From positions 268,751-332,750 of the forward strand of contig NZ_LACC01000012.1 of assembly GCF_000967965.1 (NCBI RefSeq): a DNA stretch of 64,000 bases, read 5' to 3'. Below, piece by piece: positions 1-8,601 of the stretch. Each line of letters starts with the position of its first letter. The first letter of the stretch is position 1. Under the pieces are notes generated by a model. It made no database searches. It worked only from the letters and a program-made list of their open reading frames with translations, and was not told the DNA's origin. Made by a program: the position numbers and the translations under genes. The stretch is from Pseudomonas fluorescens. Lineage in GTDB: Bacteria; Pseudomonadota; Gammaproteobacteria; Pseudomonadales; Pseudomonadaceae.

Positions 1-210
1 GCCTTGTGGAGTACGATCCGAACCATCAGCGGCGAGGGTTTGGCCTTGTGGAGTACGGTCGGTGCCATCAGCGGCGAGGGTTTGGCCTTGTGGAGTACGG
101 TCGGTGCCATCAGCAGCCAGGGTTTGGCCTTGTGGAGTACGATCCGAGCCATCTGCGGCGAGGGTCTGGCCTTGTGGGGTGCGGTCCGAGCCATCCTGAG
201 TGATCAGGCC
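1..210. repeat. 42-bp in-frame tandem repeat
   Basis: Units begin at 1, 43, 85, 127 and 169 with the 5' word gccttgtgg and an exact 42-bp period. The last unit is degenerate after about 20 bp. Differences between units are mostly single bases that swap Ser and Thr. The repeat runs off the left edge of the window, so the total copy number is unknown. Confidence 0.9.
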
Positions 211-369
211 TTTTTCTTTCAGGCGATCATTACCACCTTCGGCGACGGTCTGGCTGAACACCGAGTGGTTTTGTTTCACTTGTGGAGTGGCCTGGTCAGC
301 CGCTGGCAGGGCAAAAGCAGTGCTGGCCAGCATCGAGAGTGTAAGGCTGAGCAGTAGTTGGCGTTTCAT
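1..369 (-). CDS. Secreted tandem-repeat protein, 3' end cut by window edge
   Basis: Reading leftwards from an ATG at 369 (AGGAG about 9 nt upstream), the frame stays open to the window edge, so the C-terminus is missing. The first ~20 residues (MKRQLLLSLTLSMLASTAFA) form a clear signal peptide. A spacer of about 40 residues follows, then 14-residue repeats built around D-G-S/T-D-R-T-P-Q-G-Q-T-L-A-A, each encoded by 42 bp. At least four and a partial fifth copy are visible. The repeats are hydrophilic with no cysteines, so a periplasmic or exported protein is likely. I know no function for it. Copy number could vary between strains because the DNA repeats are nearly identical. Confidence 0.75.
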   Translation of the reverse strand, partial: MKRQLLLSLTLSMLASTAFALPAADQATPQVKQNHSVFSQTVAEGGNDRLKEKGLITQDGSDRTPQGQTLAADGSDRTPQGQTLAADGTDRTPQGQTLAADGTDRTPQGQTLAADGSDRTPQG

Positions 370-756
370 GATTATTTTGCTCCTTGGGGGTGCGAATAAG
401 TGGGTACGAGAGCAATGCTACTCTCGATAAATCGATATGAAAGTTCATAAACGCAATGGTAATAATCAATGGAATTGATTGTTTGCTGCGGAGGCCCTAG
501 GCCGGGCGTTTCCGGAGAATTGTCTTTCGCTTTTATGGGTATTTTCGACCCACCTATGACGTGCAAAAGTGCAGGTCCGGTAACGCAGGCAGACTGGCTG
601 GTCAGTATTGGACTGGATGAATCCGGCGAAATCGGTCTATCGATTAAACCTGCCGGGTTTTTATCAGTCGTAGTTTTCATGGTGGGCCGTTTGCGGCTCA
701 CCGTTTCACATGTGCGTCGCAGTCAGGGCGCTCAGTCGTATCAGGAGCCCCGTGCA
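370..756. other. Gene-free divergent intergenic region
   Basis: This stretch separates the leftward repeat gene from the rightward AsmA-like gene. It must hold both promoters, but I cannot place a convincing -35/-10 pair. A short stem (aaacc-tgcc-gggttt, then ttat) near 644-663 could be a weak rightward terminator or part of an unnamed small RNA. The frame upstream of the AsmA start is open here, but the peptide is not protein-like. Confidence 0.4.
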
Positions 757-2826
757 ATGACGCGCACTCAAAAGACGTTGGTCTGGACCCTTTCCACTTT
801 CCTTACCTTATTGATGGTGCTGGTGCTGATCATCGTGTTCTTCGACTGGAATCGGATCAAACCGCCACTCAACGCCAAGGTTTCCGAAGAGCTGCACCGC
901 GCTTTCGCCATCAACGGCAATCTGTCGGTGGTCTGGCAGCCCGAGCCCGATGAAAGCGGCTGGCGCGCCTGGGTGCCGTGGCCTCATGTGGTGGCCGAAG
1001 ACTTGAGCCTGGGCAATCCCGACTGGTCGAAACAGCCGCAGATGGTCACTCTCAAGCGGGTGGAACTGCGTATTTCACCCCTGGCATTGCTGGCGCAGCG
1101 AGTGGAGATCCCACGTATCGATCTCACCGAGCCCAATGCCCAACTGCAACGCCTGGCTGACGGGCGCGCCAACTGGACCTTCAAATTCGACCCAAAGGAC
1201 CCGAACGCCGAGCCTTCGAGTTGGGTGCTGGATATCGGTGCGATCGGCTTCGACAAGGGCCACGTCACCCTCGACGACCATAGCCTGAAGACACAACTCG
1301 ACGTGCTGATCGATCCGTTGGGCAAACCGATTCCGTTCAGCGATATCGTTGGCGACAAAGCGGCGAAAGCTGCGCAGGAAAAGGGCTCGTCACCCCAGGA
1401 TTATGCGTTCGCCCTCAAGGTCAACGGCCAGTACCACGGCCAGAAACTCGTGGGCCAGGGCAAGATTGGCGGGCTGTTGGCGTTGCAGGACGCGGCACGG
1501 CCGTTTCCGCTTCAGGCACAGGTGAAGATCGCCGATTCCAGCGTTGAACTGGCCGGCACCCTGACCGATCCGCTGAACCTTGGCGCCCTGGACCTGCGCC
1601 TGAAACTGGCCGGCACCAGCCTGGGCAACCTCTACCCGCTGACCGGTGTGATCCTGCCGGACACGCCACCTTATGCCACCGACGGCCATCTGATCGCCAA
1701 GTTGCACGAGGTGGGTGGCGCAGTGTTCCGCTATGAGGAATTCAACGGCAAGATCGGCGAAAGCGACATCCATGGCAATCTGACCTACGTGGCCAGCCAG
1801 CCACGGCCAAAACTCAGCGGCTCGCTGTTGTCCAATCAATTGCTGTTCGCTGACCTGGCACCGCTGATCGGTGCCGACTCCAACGCCGAACAGAAGGCCC
1901 GGGGCGGTGACAGCAAACAACCGGCGGACAAAGTGCTGCCGGTCGAAGAATTCAAGACCGATCGCTGGCGCGATATGGACGCCGATGTCGAGTTCACCGG
2001 TAAGCGCATCGTGCACAGCGAAAAACTGCCGTTCAACGACCTCTATACCCATCTGGTGCTCACCGACGGCGTACTCAGCCTCGAACCGCTGCGTTTCGGT
2101 GTGGCCGGCGGCAATCTGGATGCGCAGATTCGCCTGAACGGGCACACCGATCCACTGGAAGGCCAGGCCAGACTCACGGCGCGAGGCTTCAAGCTCAAGC
2201 AGTTGTTCCCCGGTTTTGAACCGATGAAAACCAGTTTCGGTGAGCTCAATGGCGACGCTGATCTCAGCGGGCGCGGAAATTCGGTGGCCAAACTGCTGGG
2301 CAGCGCTAATGGCAATCTGAAAATGCTGATCAACGATGGTGCCATCAGTCGCGAATTGATGGAGCTGGCGGGCCTGAACGTCGGCAACTACGTGGTCGGC
2401 AAGATCTTTGGCGACAAGGAAGTGAAGATCAACTGCGCCGCCGCCGACTTCGGCATCCAATCCGGCCTGGCGAGTACCCGCTTGTTTGTGTTCGACACCG
2501 AGAACGCCATCATCTACATCGACGGCACGGCGAACATGGCGACTGAACAACTGGACCTGACCATCACCCCGGAATCCAAGGGCTGGCGCCTGATTTCATT
2601 GCGCTCGCCGTTGTATGTGCGCGGCAAGTTCATCAAGCCCGATGCCGGGGTCAAGGCCGTACCGTTGATGTTGCGCGGAGCCGGGATGGTGGCGCTGGGC
2701 GTGATCGCCGCACCGGCCGCAGGTTTGCTGGCGCTGGTGGCGCCAAGCGGCGGCGAGACGAACCAGTGTGCGCCTTTGCTGGAGCAAATGAAGGCGGGCA
2801 AGGCGCCGAAGACCGTCAAAAACTGA
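757..2826 (+). CDS. AsmA family protein
   Basis: The protein has 689 residues. I place the start at the ATG at 757, where AGGAG lies 10 nt upstream, although the frame is open further 5'. One N-terminal membrane segment (about residues 8-31) is followed by a large periplasmic region, as in AsmA/TamB-type proteins thought to help lipid transport to, or assembly of, the outer membrane. The C-terminal third carries typical AsmA repeats (RGFKLKQLFPGF, LLGSANGNLKMLINDGAIS), and there is a hydrophobic stretch near residues 640-665 (AVPLMLRGAGMVALGVIAA). Length suits the family. It stands alone, with no operon partner on its strand. Confidence 0.85.
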   Translation: MTRTQKTLVWTLSTFLTLLMVLVLIIVFFDWNRIKPPLNAKVSEELHRAFAINGNLSVVWQPEPDESGWRAWVPWPHVVAEDLSLGNPDWSKQPQMVTLKRVELRISPLALLAQRVEIPRIDLTEPNAQLQRLADGRANWTFKFDPKDPNAEPSSWVLDIGAIGFDKGHVTLDDHSLKTQLDVLIDPLGKPIPFSDIVGDKAAKAAQEKGSSPQDYAFALKVNGQYHGQKLVGQGKIGGLLALQDAARPFPLQAQVKIADSSVELAGTLTDPLNLGALDLRLKLAGTSLGNLYPLTGVILPDTPPYATDGHLIAKLHEVGGAVFRYEEFNGKIGESDIHGNLTYVASQPRPKLSGSLLSNQLLFADLAPLIGADSNAEQKARGGDSKQPADKVLPVEEFKTDRWRDMDADVEFTGKRIVHSEKLPFNDLYTHLVLTDGVLSLEPLRFGVAGGNLDAQIRLNGHTDPLEGQARLTARGFKLKQLFPGFEPMKTSFGELNGDADLSGRGNSVAKLLGSANGNLKMLINDGAISRELMELAGLNVGNYVVGKIFGDKEVKINCAAADFGIQSGLASTRLFVFDTENAIIYIDGTANMATEQLDLTITPESKGWRLISLRSPLYVRGKFIKPDAGVKAVPLMLRGAGMVALGVIAAPAAGLLALVAPSGGETNQCAPLLEQMKAGKAPKTVKN

Positions 2827-2895
2827 ATTTGTTGGTGAGCAGAGTTCAAGCGCCCAGACTCCGGGTCGCTTGAACGGCCTGCGAGGCTTGATTTT

Positions 2896-3585
2896 TCAAC
2901 TCAATCCGGTGGGTGCATGGATTTGCAATAACTCCGTTTCCATCCTCTTACCCAGTTTCTTCAGGACGTCATCTCTTACGCGATTGTATTGGCGCCCATC
3001 CAGCAAGGTACTCATTAGCCAAACATTGGTCTTGTGTTCGTTGGTGGTGTTCAAAACCGGCTGGTCGAGAATATCTATTGCAATCTCTTGGGCTGTTTCG
3101 AGCGCCACTTGCAGGGTTACCACGGTTTTATCGTTGCGAATAATCGTCAGCAGAACAGCCGTTGAAACCAATATATCCGTGGTGGTGTTGCTCACAGTAG
3201 CGTTTCTTTGAAGTTTCTCGACGATTGTCCTGATCGCTGGCGAATCACTCTGGAGATTGACCAATTGAGCCAAAGCATTAGCGAGCGCTTGCCGTTCATC
3301 TTGTGGCAGGGCACTCCCGGCGCTTTGCTCAACAATATTCAAGAGATTACTGTTTTCAAACTCGAGTTGCTGATTCGCCCGGCTATTGACAGTCCAGCCA
3401 ATTTTTTGAACGGTGTCTGTATAAGTGGGCCAGGAAACTTCACGGTTTTTGCTTTTTTTTTCTGCCACCAACTCGCCTAGCAGACTGGAGGCTAGAATGT
3501 CTTTTTTAAAACTGTCGGTGTGCGAACCACAGAAAATTGTTATGTTGCCATTGACCAGCCAGGTATCAATTGTTGTTTCTTTCAT
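2896..3585 (-). CDS. Uncharacterised protein, paralog A of a four-member family
   Basis: 229 residues, not recognised. There is no signal peptide or membrane segment; the protein looks cytoplasmic or exported without cleavage. W52 and G63-W64 form the family core W-x(10,11)-G-(W/C). The middle is rich in helix-forming residues, followed by alternating hydrophobic segments, and the C-terminus (about 200-215: Y-N-R-V-R-D-D-V, then L-G-K-R-M) matches the ends of the other members at 3664, 43771 and 49262. It lies 78 nt downstream of paralog B on the same strand, with a strong hairpin between them. The DNA is visibly A/T-richer than neighbouring genes, consistent with acquisition. The ribosome-binding site is a modest AGG. 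Confidence 0.7.
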   Translation of the reverse strand: MKETTIDTWLVNGNITIFCGSHTDSFKKDILASSLLGELVAEKKSKNREVSWPTYTDTVQKIGWTVNSRANQQLEFENSNLLNIVEQSAGSALPQDERQALANALAQLVNLQSDSPAIRTIVEKLQRNATVSNTTTDILVSTAVLLTIIRNDKTVVTLQVALETAQEIAIDILDQPVLNTTNEHKTNVWLMSTLLDGRQYNRVRDDVLKKLGKRMETELLQIHAPTGLS

Positions 3586-3618
3586 ATTTTGACCTGCGCG
3601 CAGTGGGTGCGAAAAGTT

Positions 3619-3650
3619 GTTTAAATCGGCGCGCTATGGCCGATTTAAAC
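3619..3650 (-). terminator. Perfect 12-bp inverted repeat between paralogs B and A
   Basis: gtttaaatcggc and gccgatttaaac pair perfectly around an 8-nt loop, and on the minus strand aactttt follows. It starts about 14 nt past the paralog B stop and ends about 34 nt before the paralog A start. It may terminate B transcription, attenuate A, or serve as an operator. Confidence 0.6.
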
Positions 3651-3663
3651 ATGTCAGTGGCTG

Positions 3664-4434
3664 TTAGAAGTCAGGCAGGTCTTCAATGAATTTCTTACCG
3701 CTGTCGCTGAACTTCTTGTACAGGTCGCCACGCAGGCCGGAAAAAGTCTTAGTGTCCAGGTAAGTGCGCACTGCGCCCGTTTTTATCGTGGTTGACTGGC
3801 GGGTCGATTTCCAGAACAGAATGCCGCGGGTGCTCTCCCTTGCATCCAGGGCGATGCAGTTGAGGACCATGTTTGGTTGCCCGCCGTTATCAAGCCAGAT
3901 CGGTGCGATATCGAATTTTGCCTGAGTGCCCAGCTTGGAGTTGCGGTCAAAAATCTGAATGGCACCGGGATTTTTCTGTACTGCCTCAACGGCCTTTTTC
4001 GCAACGTCAGCCAGAGTTTTAGCAGCATTGCTGCCGATCAATCCTGCTGTCACTTCCAGGGCCACCTGATCCATCGTCAGGCCAACGCGCTTGATTGTGA
4101 CTTCCTGGATGTTCCTGTTTTGAGTCACCCAGCCTAGTTTGCTCAGGCCGTCAACATAGTAGCGATACCATTCAAAGAGTTGCGCGTCTCCGGGGAAGAG
4201 TTTGGTAGCGGCGTTCTGCATGACCAGTTTGCACAAGTTGACGTCGTCGATGGTGTCTTGCGAAACACCGGGCAGAAACGCATCGATGGTGCCAGGCATT
4301 ACACTGGCGGTGGGTTTGTTGACGTCATGTTCGGGTTGGTCAGAGAACGTACTAATGACAGGTGTCGAGCGTTGCGTGATGATAGGGAATGTTGGCAGGG
4401 AATCAATAAATTCGAGTCGTTGTTCAAGTAGCAT
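3664..4434 (-). CDS. Uncharacterised protein, paralog B of a four-member family
   Basis: 256 residues, with AAGGA 8-9 nt before the ATG. The N-terminal ~65 residues are variable, low in complexity and rich in Pro/Thr/Ser. The shared part begins near residue 66 and includes W89, G101-W102, a helical stretch rich in Ala and Lys (about 122-155), then S-K-L-G near 166-169, I-A-P-I near 176-179 and the hydrophobic I-L-F-W-K (205-209). The C-terminal segment (G-L-R-G-D-L-Y-K-K, 233-241) matches paralogs A, C and D. There is no signal peptide. It is first of a probable two-gene unit with paralog A. Its function is unknown; an exported effector or toxin-like protein is only a guess. Confidence 0.7.
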   Translation of the reverse strand: MLLEQRLEFIDSLPTFPIITQRSTPVISTFSDQPEHDVNKPTASVMPGTIDAFLPGVSQDTIDDVNLCKLVMQNAATKLFPGDAQLFEWYRYYVDGLSKLGWVTQNRNIQEVTIKRVGLTMDQVALEVTAGLIGSNAAKTLADVAKKAVEAVQKNPGAIQIFDRNSKLGTQAKFDIAPIWLDNGGQPNMVLNCIALDARESTRGILFWKSTRQSTTIKTGAVRTYLDTKTFSGLRGDLYKKFSDSGKKFIEDLPDF

Positions 4435-4638
4435 GAAAGTAATCCTTTACTTGTTGGTGTGAACAGCCGGCTGGCTGTGGCTGTTAGAATAAGTATGTGG
4501 ATTTTAAAGTCTAGTTGTGGATTGTAACTTCAGGTTTTAGTTGTGTTTGGTGTTTGGTGTTTGGTGTTGTTTTAATGCATGTGGTGAACTTAAGTTGTTG
4601 TTCAACTTGAAAGCACTTGAGCGGTTGTCGAACCTTGA

Positions 4639-5541
4639 TCAGCGCACCGCATGCCCGGACAACAACGCTTCTTCACGCAACCACGCAAAAAAAGCCCGAA
4701 CCGGTGGATGTCGCTCACGCCCCGGTACGCACAGTGCGCTGTAGCCGGCGCCATCGACCTGGGCTTCCCCCCGATACGGCAACAACAGACCACTGGCCAC
4801 GCTCTCCGACACCAGAATATTGCTTGCCAATACCAGGCCTTGCCCGGCAATCGCCGCTTGCAGGGCGTAATGCTCTTCGTCGTATTCGCGCACGGCGGGC
4901 CGGCCGCTCAACCAGGTTTCGCCGGAGCGAGCGCACCAGGCCTCCCAGCCGTGGGCATAGAGTTTGGAGTTGTGCCAACGCACGCTGATCAGCGTCGGCG
5001 CGCGACTGGCGGCCAGGGCCACTTGTTCAGGCGAACCGTAGACGCCGAAGGATTCGTCGAACAGGCACTGGCCGTACAGGTTGGGGTAATCATCGAGGCT
5101 GTAGCGCAGCACCAGGTCGACACTGGCGTCCTGATGCAGGTCGATGACTTCGCAGTGGGTATCGAGGCGCACGTTGATGTTCGGGTGACGGGCGTAGAAG
5201 CGTCCCAATCGTGGTACCAGCCACAGGGCGGCGAAGGCGGCGGTGGTGGAGACCGTCAGGCTGGCGCTGCTGCGTTGTGGGCGCAGGGTATCGACACTTT
5301 GCGCCACTTCCAGAAAAGCCCCGTGCAGGCTCTGAAACAGCCGTTCGCCGCATTCGGTCAGGCGCACCTGGCGTGGCAGGCGCTCGAACAACGGCACGCC
5401 GAGCCAGCTCTCCAGGGAGCGGATCTGGTGGGACACCGCCGTCGGGGTGACGGACAGTTCTTCGGCGGCAGCCTTGAAGCTCAACAGGCGTGAGGCGGAT
5501 TCAAAGGCCCGCAGGGCGGTCAACGGCAACGAGGCAAACAT
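4639..5541 (-). CDS. LysR-family transcriptional regulator
   Basis: 300 residues from the ATG at 5541 (GGAG 6 nt upstream). The N-terminal winged helix-turn-helix is evident ([16 protein letters not shown], then [20 protein letters not shown]), in the GcvA-like style. The remainder is a LysR substrate-binding domain. It is divergent from the azoreductase-SMR pair at 5684-6628, so it probably controls those genes and itself from the shared region 5542-5683. The effector is unknown. Confidence 0.9.
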   Translation of the reverse strand: MFASLPLTALRAFESASRLLSFKAAAEELSVTPTAVSHQIRSLESWLGVPLFERLPRQVRLTECGERLFQSLHGAFLEVAQSVDTLRPQRSSASLTVSTTAAFAALWLVPRLGRFYARHPNINVRLDTHCEVIDLHQDASVDLVLRYSLDDYPNLYGQCLFDESFGVYGSPEQVALAASRAPTLISVRWHNSKLYAHGWEAWCARSGETWLSGRPAVREYDEEHYALQAAIAGQGLVLASNILVSESVASGLLLPYRGEAQVDGAGYSALCVPGRERHPPVRAFFAWLREEALLSGHAVR

Positions 5542-5607
5542 TGAACACTCCATGGATGAAATGGATTCATCCGGACTGATTTCTGCTCATTTGAACGAGG
5601 ACGCTGG

Positions 5608-5653
5608 TGAGCTGCAAGCTGCAAGCTGCAAGCTTCAAGTTGCAAGCCACAAG
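5608..5653. repeat. CTGCAAG-type short repeat array
   Basis: Tandem copies of a 7-base word (ctgcaag, drifting to cttcaag and ttgcaag) lie in the LysR-azoreductase intergenic region. The same words form the arms of the repeats at 21462-21560 and 25829-25919. Only one arm is present here. Confidence 0.7.
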
Positions 5654-5683
5654 CCGTTTGAGTTTAGCCCTGAGGAGAGACAG

Positions 5684-6322
5684 ATGAGTAGAATTCTTGC
5701 TGTTCACGCCAGCCCACGTGGTGACCGTTCGCACTCCCGGCGTTTGGCCGAAGTGTTTCTGTCGGCCTGGCAGGCCCGCCATCCACACTCGCAGTTGACC
5801 CGACGCGAAATCGGTCGTGCCCTGATTCCGCCGGTAAACGAGGCATTCGTGGCCGCCGCGTTTTACCCCGAGCCCGACGCCCGGCCACTGTCGATGCAGG
5901 CCGACCTGGCACTCAGCGATGAACTGGTTGGCGAGCTGCTTGGCCACGATGTGTTGCTGATATCCACGCCGATGCACAACTTCAGCGTACCGAGCGGCCT
6001 CAAGGCCTGGATCGATCAGATCGTGCGGGTGGGGGTGACCTTCGATCACAGCCTGGACAATGGCGTGGCCCAGTACGAGCCGTTGGTACAGGGTAAAAAG
6101 GCCCTGATCATCACCAGCCGTGGCGGCTTCGGTTTTGGCCCGGGCGGCGAACTGGAAGCGATGAACCATGCCGACACGCTACTGCGCACGGTGCTCGGAT
6201 TCATCGGCATCACGGATGTCACCGTGGTGGCTGCCGAGGGCGAAGAGTCCGCCGAGCGCAGCTTTGAGATCTCTGCCGCCGAGGCAGAGCAGCGCTTGTT
6301 GGCGCTGGCCGGGGAGTTCTAG
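5684..6322 (+). CDS. azoR: FMN-dependent NADH-azoreductase
   Basis: 212 residues; start at ATG 5684 with GAGGAGAGA just upstream. The flavodoxin-like fold of the AzoR/NQO family is seen in the N-terminal S-P-R-G-D-R-S-H-S phosphate-binding loop (about 10-18), the P-M-H-N-F motif near residue 100, and S-R-G-G in the C-terminal half. These enzymes reduce quinones and azo compounds with NAD(P)H in the cytoplasm. The stop is immediately followed by the SMR gene, and a LysR regulator is divergent, suggesting a detoxification unit induced by a quinone-like or electrophilic compound. Confidence 0.88.
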   Translation: MSRILAVHASPRGDRSHSRRLAEVFLSAWQARHPHSQLTRREIGRALIPPVNEAFVAAAFYPEPDARPLSMQADLALSDELVGELLGHDVLLISTPMHNFSVPSGLKAWIDQIVRVGVTFDHSLDNGVAQYEPLVQGKKALIITSRGGFGFGPGGELEAMNHADTLLRTVLGFIGITDVTVVAAEGEESAERSFEISAAEAEQRLLALAGEF

Positions 6323-6628
6323 ATGGCCTGGCTGTTTCTGCTGGTCGCCGCCGGGTTCGAAGTCACCTTCGCCATGGGCATGAAGTACGCCGAGGGCTTC
6401 ACCCGGCTCTGGCCTTCACTGGTCACCGTGGTGGCCGCTGTGGGCGGGATCTACTTCCTGACCCTGGCCATGCGCGAGTTGCCGGTGAGCATCGCGTACC
6501 CGATCTGGACCGCCATCGGTTCGCTGGGCACGGTGTTTCTCGGTTTCGCGCTGCTGGGTGAAAGCCTGACCGTGATCAAGCTGGTCTCGGTCGGGCTGAT
6601 CGTGGCAGGCGTAGTGGGGTTGAAGTAG
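6323..6628 (+). CDS. Small multidrug resistance (SMR) family transporter
   Basis: 101 residues with four membrane helices, the normal SMR size. The conserved membrane-embedded glutamate is E14 (AAGFEVTFA). G-M-K-Y-A near residues 20-24 and Y-P-I-W-T-A-I-G in helix 3 resemble the SugE/Gdx guanidinium-exporter branch as well as EmrE, and I cannot separate the two by eye. The ATG abuts the azoreductase stop with no gap, so translation is probably coupled. Confidence 0.85.
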   Translation: MAWLFLLVAAGFEVTFAMGMKYAEGFTRLWPSLVTVVAAVGGIYFLTLAMRELPVSIAYPIWTAIGSLGTVFLGFALLGESLTVIKLVSVGLIVAGVVGLK

Positions 6629-6735
6629 GGCGGATGACATAGACTTGTCGCTGAGTTGTCATCTTCGCTGGCGATGCTTGGCGGATGTCTTGCATCCCGC
6701 CTTGCGTCACCGTCCGACCACAAGGATGTCCGCCC

Positions 6736-7626
6736 ATGTCGCAAGGTTCTGCCCCGCGCTACCCGCTGGTGCTGGTCCCGGGAATGCTCGGGTTCATCCG
6801 GTTGGTGCTTTATCCGTATTGGTACGGGATCGTCGAGGCGTTGCGCCATGGCGGTGCGGTGGTGTTCGCCGTGCAGGTCTCACCGCTCAATTCGAACGAA
6901 GTGCGCGGCGAGCAATTGCTGGCGCGCATCGACGAAATCCTGCGGGAAACCGGGGCCGCCAAGGTCAACCTGATCGGCCATAGCCAGGGCTCGCTGACCG
7001 CCCGTTATGCAGCGGCCAAGCGTCCTGACCTGATTGCTTCGGTGACCTCGGTGGCGGGGCCGAACCAAGGCTCGGAGCTCGCCGACTACCTGCACGAGCA
7101 TTACCCCCATGACAGTGTCCGTGGTCGTCTGCTGTGCTTTTTGCTGCGAATGGTCAGCACCCTGATGGGGTGGCTGGACACCGGTTACCGCGGGCCGAAG
7201 TTGCCGGTGGATATCCATGCGTCCCATCACTCCCTCACCAGCGCAGGCGTTGCGCTGTTTAACCAGCGTTATCCACAGGGGCTGCCCGAGACCTGGGGTG
7301 GTCACGGGCCGGAAGAGGTCAATGGCGTGCGCTATTACTCCTGGTCCGGCACGTTGCAACCGGGCATAACGGATCGGGGGCGCAACCTGCTGGACGGCAC
7401 CAACCGCAGCTGTCGGTTGTTCGCCAAAACCTTCGTCCGCGAAGTCGGGCATTGCGACGGCATGGTCGGGCGCTACAGCTCGCATCTGGGCACGGTGATT
7501 GGCGATGAATATCCGCTGGATCACTTCGATATCGTCAACCAGTCGTTGGGGCTGGTGGGCAAGGGGGGCGACCCGATCCGGTTGTTTGTCGAGCATGCGG
7601 CGCGGTTGAGCGCGGCAGGGCTTTAG
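6736..7626 (+). CDS. Family I-type triacylglycerol lipase without a signal peptide
   Basis: 296 residues from the ATG at 6736. It aligns with the mature part of Pseudomonas LipA-type lipases: the oxyanion region P-G-M-L-G-F (15-20), nucleophile elbow G-H-S-Q-G with S83, acid D241 in C-D-G-M-V-G, and catalytic H263 in L-D-H-F-D-I-V-N-Q. Secreted relatives begin with a Sec signal, but here homology starts near residue 9 after a short polar N-terminus. The frame is open upstream to 6685, but that extension is not a signal peptide either. No foldase (lif) gene is adjacent. It probably acts inside the cell, or leaves by a route I cannot see. Confidence 0.85.
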   Translation: MSQGSAPRYPLVLVPGMLGFIRLVLYPYWYGIVEALRHGGAVVFAVQVSPLNSNEVRGEQLLARIDEILRETGAAKVNLIGHSQGSLTARYAAAKRPDLIASVTSVAGPNQGSELADYLHEHYPHDSVRGRLLCFLLRMVSTLMGWLDTGYRGPKLPVDIHASHHSLTSAGVALFNQRYPQGLPETWGGHGPEEVNGVRYYSWSGTLQPGITDRGRNLLDGTNRSCRLFAKTFVREVGHCDGMVGRYSSHLGTVIGDEYPLDHFDIVNQSLGLVGKGGDPIRLFVEHAARLSAAGL

Positions 7627-7640
7627 ACCGCCACAAAAAG

Positions 7641-8516
7641 CTAGGAGCGGCCCAACACCGTCGTCCAGCGCTCGGAAACAATCACTCCACCCAAGGTCAA
7701 CACCCCGCCCACCAGGTGATACAGCGCCAGCTGTTCATGCAGCACCACCGCCGCAATCAATGCGGTAATCAGCGGCAGCAAATTGAAAAACTGCGTGGTC
7801 CGGCTCGGCCCCAGACGCACCACGGCCTGCATCCACGCCAGCGGCGCGACCATCGAAGCCAGCAGGCAGGCGTACAGCACCAGCGGAATGTTTTGCAGGG
7901 TCGGGCCGACTTTCGGCGAGGCGATGAACAATGGGAACAGCACCACCACGGCCACCAGCACCTGTAGATACAGGAGCACCAGCGGCGGCAGTTTCAGTTG
8001 CCATTTTTTCAACAGGGTGCTGTAGACCGCGTAGGCCAGGGTGGCGATCAGCATCATCGCGTCGCCCAGGTTGACCCCGTGTTCGAGCAATGCGCCAAGG
8101 CTGCCGGACGACACCACCACCAGAACGCCGGCGAATGACAGCACCGCACCGGCCAAGGCGCCCATGGTCAGGCGCTGGCCGAGGCTGATGATCGCCATGG
8201 CAAGCGACATCAGCGGCATCAGTGACAGGATGATGCCCATGTTGGTAGCCGAGGTCAGGCTCGCAGCGAAGTACGCCAGGCTTTGATAGACCGCCATGCC
8301 GAGAACGCCGAGGACAAAGATCTTGCCCAGTTTCGGGCGGATCAGCGGCCAATGGGCGAGCATCGGTTTGAGCATGAAGGGCGTGAACAGCAACCCGGCC
8401 AGTAGCCAGCGGTAGAAACCGATCTCGGCGGGGAAGATCGCCCCGGCCGACATTTTGGTGATCACGGTGTTGCCGGCCCAGATAAAAATGGCCAGCAGGG
8501 GATAAGCGTATTGCAT
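7641..8516 (-). CDS. EamA/DMT-family membrane exporter
   Basis: 291 residues from the ATG at 8516, where the first membrane helix begins at once (YPLLAIFIWAGNTVITK). About ten hydrophobic helices form two EamA repeats, the standard 5+5 layout of drug/metabolite transporters. It is divergent from the AraC-type gene, with 85 bp between the two starts; the regulator may control it. The substrate is unknown. Confidence 0.88.
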   Translation of the reverse strand: MQYAYPLLAIFIWAGNTVITKMSAGAIFPAEIGFYRWLLAGLLFTPFMLKPMLAHWPLIRPKLGKIFVLGVLGMAVYQSLAYFAASLTSATNMGIILSLMPLMSLAMAIISLGQRLTMGALAGAVLSFAGVLVVVSSGSLGALLEHGVNLGDAMMLIATLAYAVYSTLLKKWQLKLPPLVLLYLQVLVAVVVLFPLFIASPKVGPTLQNIPLVLYACLLASMVAPLAWMQAVVRLGPSRTTQFFNLLPLITALIAAVVLHEQLALYHLVGGVLTLGGVIVSERWTTVLGRS

Positions 8517-8601
8517 CGGGAAAAACCAGAACGTTAATGAAGGGCAATTATCCGCTTGTCTGGATGCAAGCCTATACTTCAATCCAGACAACCGGCCCCT
8601 G

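Noticed and set aside
1..210. 42-bp periodic repeat considered as a CRISPR array
   Set aside because: Whole units repeat without unique spacers, stay in frame, and encode a peptide repeat after a signal peptide.
469..756. In-frame 96-codon extension upstream of the AsmA-like gene
   Set aside because: The peptide is not protein-like, there is no ribosome-binding site at 469, and AGGAG plus a membrane helix support the ATG at 757.
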